DNA from: Triatoma infestans | Taxonomy: Eukaryota; Arthropoda; Insecta; Hemiptera; Reduviidae | Assembly: GCA_011037195.1 (NCBI GenBank) | Contig: JAAEAF010002315.1 | Span: forward strand, 62,001 to 126,000 | Direction: 5' to 3' | Length of the DNA stretch: 64,000 nt | Shown: positions 59,438-64,000 of the stretch, piece by piece | Position numbering within the stretch: the first letter of the stretch is position 1 | Layout: every line of letters starts with the position of its first letter | The notes under the pieces: model-generated | Told to the model about the DNA's origin: nothing | What the model saw: the letters and a program-made list of their open reading frames with translations, nothing else | The model's database searches: none | Position numbers and translations under genes: made by a program

Positions 59438-59880
59438 TCTGGTGTGAAACAATCATTTAGTAAAGTGTCAAAACAAACGCACTTCCGGTTATCTGATTTT
59501 TTTCAAACTCGGAATTTCAACAACATATTTAATTCAAATTAACATTATTTAGATGACAGAATTGTCTAATAAACTGAAATAGCAGTTCAGATGAAAACCT
59601 AACCCCACCCCAGAAGTGCCCTTAAATGAATTTTCCTAGAGAAATGTTTCAAATAAAAATTGTAGCTCTTTGTATGTGTAGTTAATATAACAAGTTTAAA
59701 GAAAATCTTCGGAGCCATTTTTCAGAAAATTGCAAAAATGTAAAAAAAAAATAACTAGTAAAGTGGTACTTCCGCTTGAGGAATATTGACACATAACGCA
59801 CCGTCAGATCCCATGGTGATACCTAATCGTAATATCAAGTTTGAACTTCCTACGATTTTTCGTTTTTGAGCTATGCTGTT

Positions 59881-59914
<34 letters not shown>

Positions 59915-60040
59915 GACCATTTGCTAAAAACCACTTTTTTGGACTCAGGGGACCTCAAAACGGATATTTCCGGTGAAAACTCAATATCGAAAATTTGACA
60001 CGATTACAATACTTCCTCTTTACTAGGAGTAAGAGAAACT
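59438..60040 (+). mobile_element. HINE-like repeat, copy G (internal deletion)
   Basis: The 5' end TCTGGTGTGAAAC is fused directly to ATCATTTAGTAAAGTGTC, losing the first internal unit. The rest, including the CATA/CA microsatellite and 3' hairpin (with one inserted T), is kept. Confidence 0.82.
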
Positions 60041-60194
60041 AAAAAAGAAACATGCAAAAACATAAAAAATAAGTATTATTTTGTATTATGTAAATATGTA
60101 TTATTATGTATCTAAAAAAAAAAATTTACCTGTATTTTAATTTTCATTTAACGAATTACTGGTAAATGAAAAAGTCGGTAAATTTACAATCCTA

Positions 60195-60597
60195 CCCATC
60201 CCTCTCCGCCCCCAAAAGGCTCAATTAAATGAATTTTTCCCAAAGAAATGTTTCAAATAAAAGTTTGTAACTCTTTATATATGTATTGTAGTCAATATAC
60301 TAAGTTTTAAAAAAATTTTATTGAAGCCGTTTTCGAAAAAATCGCAAAAAAGTTGAAAAAAAAAAAAAATTCAGTTAAGTGGAACTACCGGTTCCGGAGG
60401 AATTTTGACACGTAAGTTCCTTTCAGATCCTAACGTTGATATCTAAACGGAATATTAAGTATGAACATTCCCCGATTTTTCGTTTTTTAAACTATGCTAT
60501 TCACATACATCAAAACGTGTATTTCCGGTGAAAACACGGTATCGAAAATTTTATGTGATTGCAATACTTCCTCTAAAAGAAGTTGGATTAAGTAAAA
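60195..60597 (+). mobile_element. HINE-like repeat, copy H, right half
   Basis: It continues the repeat cut at 57782: CCATCCCTCTCCGCCCCC, then GAAATGTTTCAAATAAAAG, ending near AAGTTGGATTAAGT with a decayed hairpin. Confidence 0.7.
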
Positions 60598-60615
60598 AAA
60601 AAAAAAAAAAAAAAC

Positions 60616-60832
60616 ACACTCACATAACTTTCTCTTACTCTCGTTTATAAAATTGTAATTGAGAAATTTTATAGTTATTATACAAAATTTAAGGAAATTT
60701 ATCGGCGTTTTTTAAAAGAATAAAATCGCGAAAATTGAAAAAAACTATTCAGTAAAAATATACTTCCGGTTTATTAATTTTTTTTTTTTTAAATTCGGAA
60801 TTTTTGGCAATTTCCTATTCATTTCTAATTAC
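60616..60832 (+). mobile_element. HINE-like repeat, 5' fragment
   Basis: It starts CACTCACATAACTTTCTCTT and runs through ACTTCCGGTTTATTA, then stops. Confidence 0.65.
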
Positions 60833-60839
60833 CGTGATC

Positions 60840-61350
60840 CAAGATCATATACGTATGCGTTTTTTTCCGATTTGTAAGTCTGACCCAGAGTATCATGCCA
60901 TCTAAAATGGGCAACTAAATATTTAATATCAATTTCAATTTTAACAAAAAAAAAAAAAAGTGGAGTTATTATTATATATTTCCAGTGGAGTGTATATTTC
61001 CAGAATCTCAGCCATACGCGGATTTACTACAAAATGTTAGCGGTCTCATTGACTACTCTGTGATTACTTTATGCTTTGAAACTTTAGCTAATTAGTGTGG
61101 TAGCCAATTAATTAATTAAGCTAAGCAAGGTTCATAAAAGAAAATATATATAACCGTTAATTACTAATTAACATAATCATTTATTAGTAATTTTCCTAAT
61201 TTCCTGTATGGCTGGCACACAAAAGAAAAGAAATGAGTATCTATGTAAACTAATTAAATTAGATAAACACCCTTCCATCCCAAACACCCAAATAACGCTT
61301 CAAATTTAAAATACTTTTCCAGTACTAAAATATCTAAATAATAAAAAAAA
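60840..61350. other. No gene recognised
   Basis: AT-rich spacer between repeat copies. Confidence 0.4.
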
Positions 61351-61352
61351 AA

Positions 61353-61542
61353 TCTGGTGTGAAACACTCACACAACTTTCTCTTACTCCTGTTCTCAAAA
61401 TTATAATTGACAAATTTTATAGTTTTGTGTACCAAATTTAACGAAATTCGTCGAAAACTGAAAAAAACTGTTCAATAAAAGCGCACTTCCGGTTTACTAA
61501 ATTTCTTAAAACTCGGAATTTTGGCCATCTATTTATTTCTAA

Positions 61543-61576
<34 letters not shown>

Positions 61577-61698
61577 CATTTGCTAAAAACCACTTTTTTT
61601 GACTCAGGGGACCTCAAAACGGATATTTCCGGTGAAAACTCGATATCGAAAATTTTAAACGATTACAATACTTCCTCTTACTAGGAGTAAGAGAAAGT
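61353..61698 (+). mobile_element. HINE-like repeat, copy I (internal deletion)
   Basis: Both ends are intact (TCTGGTGTGAAACACTCACA and AGGAGTAAGAGAAAGT). The sequence jumps from CTATTTATTTCTAAT straight into a (CA)n tract at 61545-61573, removing most internal units. Confidence 0.85.
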
Positions 61699-62650
61699 AA
61701 AAATAGTTCAATAATTTTAATTTTGTACATTGTACAACAGTTGTACCTGTTTGTATGTGTAGTTAATATACTTAGTTTAAAGAAATCTTTCAGCCTCTCA
61801 GAGGGGGCTATCTTCAAGCAAAACCTGACCCAGGAATAAAGGCTGCGTTCGATGGCTGAAATAATCCATACTACAATAGATATGTTCAGAGGGTAGCTGC
61901 TGGTTTAGTTTTTACTCCAAAACCCTTAGTTTTAGATACCAAGTTATACTTCATATACAAAAAAAAAAAAAAAAAAAATCCAGTAAAAAGTTTAATAATA
62001 CAGCCGAAATCTCGATTTATTTCAAACCATGGAAAGGCCTCAACCAAAATTTTCCTGGTTCTGTAATTTTTTTTTCTGCTATCGAAGCAACATTAAGAAA
62101 GATACGGTTTGGTAAAATATGTGAGAGGGAACAAATATGTGATGGTGGAAGTGTACTCGTATTCGAAAGTGATTCAATTAGTAAGTAAAGGAGGCAATGA
62201 TCTGTTAATCAAAGAATAACTTATATAAAAATAACGATACTTTCAGTTTCATAAGTTGGCATCACTGTTTGAAATAGTTGTCTAACAATGTTGCGGACCA
62301 CACAAGCTTTGTTATTCATCTTTAACAATGACAAGTAATCACAAAGATATCTATATTTTGGAAGAACAGAGTACGATTGATATATGATTTCTTGTTTCTG
62401 AGAGGGTGAGAAACCAAATGAAATTCACTACGTTTAAATATATAGTTGGATACGCAACATCTACTACATTAAGTTGAAGTCATCTCTCTACACTAATTGA
62501 ATAATAACCTTCCTGTGACAATGGATGAGAATCTGAAACTGGTCAGTACCAATATAAAACGAAGCATGGCTACGATGGATAAAAATTAAAGACAATACAT
62601 TTTTTATTAAAATACGCAATGTTTTTAGAAATGTTAAGTTTAAATTAATA
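61699..62650. other. No gene recognised
   Basis: AT-rich spacer; no motif or exon supported. Confidence 0.4.
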
Positions 62651-62659
62651 CGTAACTGA

Positions 62660-63030
62660 GAGGCTTCCCAAACTCCTCTAAATTCGATTTTACATGGAGA
62701 AATGTATGAAATATAAGAGATTAGGTTTATGTCTGTTCACTGAATATTTCAACTATAAAAAAAAAAAAAAATAATGAATTTCAGCCTTTTTTGAGAAAAT
62801 CCCAAAAGATGCAAAAATTTTTTCTGTAAAGTCCGCACTTCCGGTTTTAACTGATTTTCTTTAATTTGGAATTCTATCAATGCTGCTAATGTATATTAAA
62901 TATTATATAGATGGTAAAACCATACATTCTACTGAATGTGGTACTTTGGAGAAAAATATAAAGCTAAACTATTCCTTCAGAACCCCCAAAATATCAATTA
63001 TTCCTGGGGAAAATTTTTCAAATTAAGGTT
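62660..63030 (+). mobile_element. HINE-like repeat, decayed internal fragment
   Basis: Recognisable in order: CCTTTTTTGAGAAAATCCC, GCACTTCCGGTTTTAACTGA, then TGGTACTTTGGAGAAAAATA. Both ends are missing. Confidence 0.6.
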
Positions 63031-63250
63031 ATACCGTGAAAAACGTTTATCATGAAAAAAATCGGTTAACACGAAATCATTCTGCGGTCCCGACAAAGTA
63101 CTATGCAGTAATTTCATACATTTTTTTTTTTTTCTTTTAACACGAAACTAATATCGCTTAACACGAAAAGATGTCACTTTCCGGACGAACAAAATATTCC
63201 TGTTTTCTATATATAGTCACATCGTCACGCAGATTTTTTGGCTAATTTTT

Positions 63251-63387
63251 ACTTTCTCTTACTCCTAAGTAAGAGGAAATATTGTAATCTTGTCAAATTT
63301 TCGATATCAATTTTTCACCGGAAATATCTGTTTTGAGGTCCTCTGAGTCCAAAAAAGTGGTTTTTAGAAAATGGTCTGTGTGGGTGG

Positions 63388-63419
<32 letters not shown>

Positions 63420-64000
63420 ATGTATGTATGTGAACAGCACAGTTCAAAAACGAAAAACCATAGAAAGTTGAAACTTGATATTCCGTTTAGGTATCACCAT
63501 GAGATCTGACAGTACGTTATCTGTCAAAATTCCTCAACCGGAAGTACCACTTTACTAAAAGGGTTTTTCACTTTTTTGCAATTTTCTCAAAAATGGCTCG
63601 AACGATTATCTTTAAACTTTGTGTATCAACTACACTTACAAAAGATCTACAATTTTTATTTGAAACATTTCTCCGGCAATATGCATTTAAGGGTACTTTC
63701 AGGGGAGGAGGGGTGGTGGGTTGTCCTCTAAAGTGCTATATCAGTTTACTATACAATTCATTCAGCTAAACAATATTAATTAGAATTAAATGCGTTGTTG
63801 AAATTCCGAGTTTGAAAAAAAATCGGATGATCGAAAGTGCGTTTTTACTAAAATGTATTTTTCAGGTTTCTGGTATTTTTTTTACTGTCTTGCAATTTTC
63901 TCAAAAATGGCTCCGAACGATTTTCTTTAAACTTGGTATATCAACTACACATCTAAAGATCCAACCACTTTTATTTAAAACATTTCTCTAGAAAAATTCA
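63251..64000 (-). mobile_element. HINE-like repeat, copy J (runs off the window)
   Basis: The reversed 3' hairpin starts it (ACTTTCTCTTACTCC), followed by a TGTG/TATG microsatellite at 63377-63430 and internal units. The 5' end lies beyond the right edge. Confidence 0.85.

Larger units (their letters stand above)
57783..60194. mobile_element. hAT-like element nested in a HINE-like repeat
   Basis: The left end reads TAGGGATTGTATACCGGTTT and the right end, reversed, TAGGATTGTAAATTTACCGA, giving imperfect terminal inverted repeats of hAT type. The flanking 8 bp are CCTATCCT (57775-57782) and CCCATCCC (60195-60202), 6 of 8 matching, at the exact point where the host repeat is split. No transposase is visible. 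The interior holds HINE-like copies F and G. Confidence 0.65.

Overview
The window is AT-rich, intron-rich eukaryotic DNA crowded with transposable elements. Short exons with GT..AG borders, BEL/Pao and non-LTR retrotransposons, tRNA-headed SINEs and insect-like protein sequences point to an insect nuclear genome. The species cannot be fixed from the sequence. Very few of the open frames are genes. Real coding sequence is confined to three host genes, all on the minus strand, plus retroelement proteins.

Host genes, left to right: (1) The first coding exon of the G protein alpha q subunit (907-1024). Transcription runs leftward, so the rest of the gene is outside the window. (2) A five-exon stretch of an unrecognised, helix-rich gene (3667-10572). 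Its exon phases join without error; the last exon was not found. (3) Nine exons of amphiphysin (Amph/BIN1 family), from 38318 down to the stop codon at 17295. They encode most of a BAR domain, a Ser/Thr/Asn-rich linker and a C-terminal SH3 domain. The short first coding exon was not found and may lie far upstream.

Mobile DNA: a 6.6-kb BEL/Pao retrotransposon (23091-29722) lies antisense in an amphiphysin intron, has nearly identical LTRs and carries one frameshift. A 398-bp solo LTR (40134-40531) has perfect ATAT target duplications. A 5'-truncated LINE 3' end (8092-9245) has an 8-bp target duplication. There are also LINE 5' and RTE-like fragments, two tRNA-derived SINE families, and many copies of a ~1-kb repeat ending in hairpins that resembles Helentron-derived HINEs. 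Those copies dominate 43.5-64 kb, and two sit inside a hAT-like element that itself split an older copy.

The most unusual signal is a set of hammerhead-ribozyme-like cores (CTGAAGA, stem II, GAAAC..GTC, matching stem I arms). They fall in two small families, at 6.2, 41.4, 41.7, 41.8, 46.3 and 51.6 kb. Three copies keep the core residues, apart from one extra nucleotide before stem II that all of them share; the other three carry core mutations. They resemble the ribozymes reported in Penelope-like elements, but no reverse transcriptase of that type is visible here.

How the genes relate: amphiphysin (membrane curvature, endocytosis, T-tubules and photoreceptor membranes in flies) and G alpha q (phospholipase C signalling, phototransduction) are neighbours on the same strand. 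From memory both also map near 49B in Drosophila, so this may be ancient microsynteny. Nothing in the sequence shows shared regulation.
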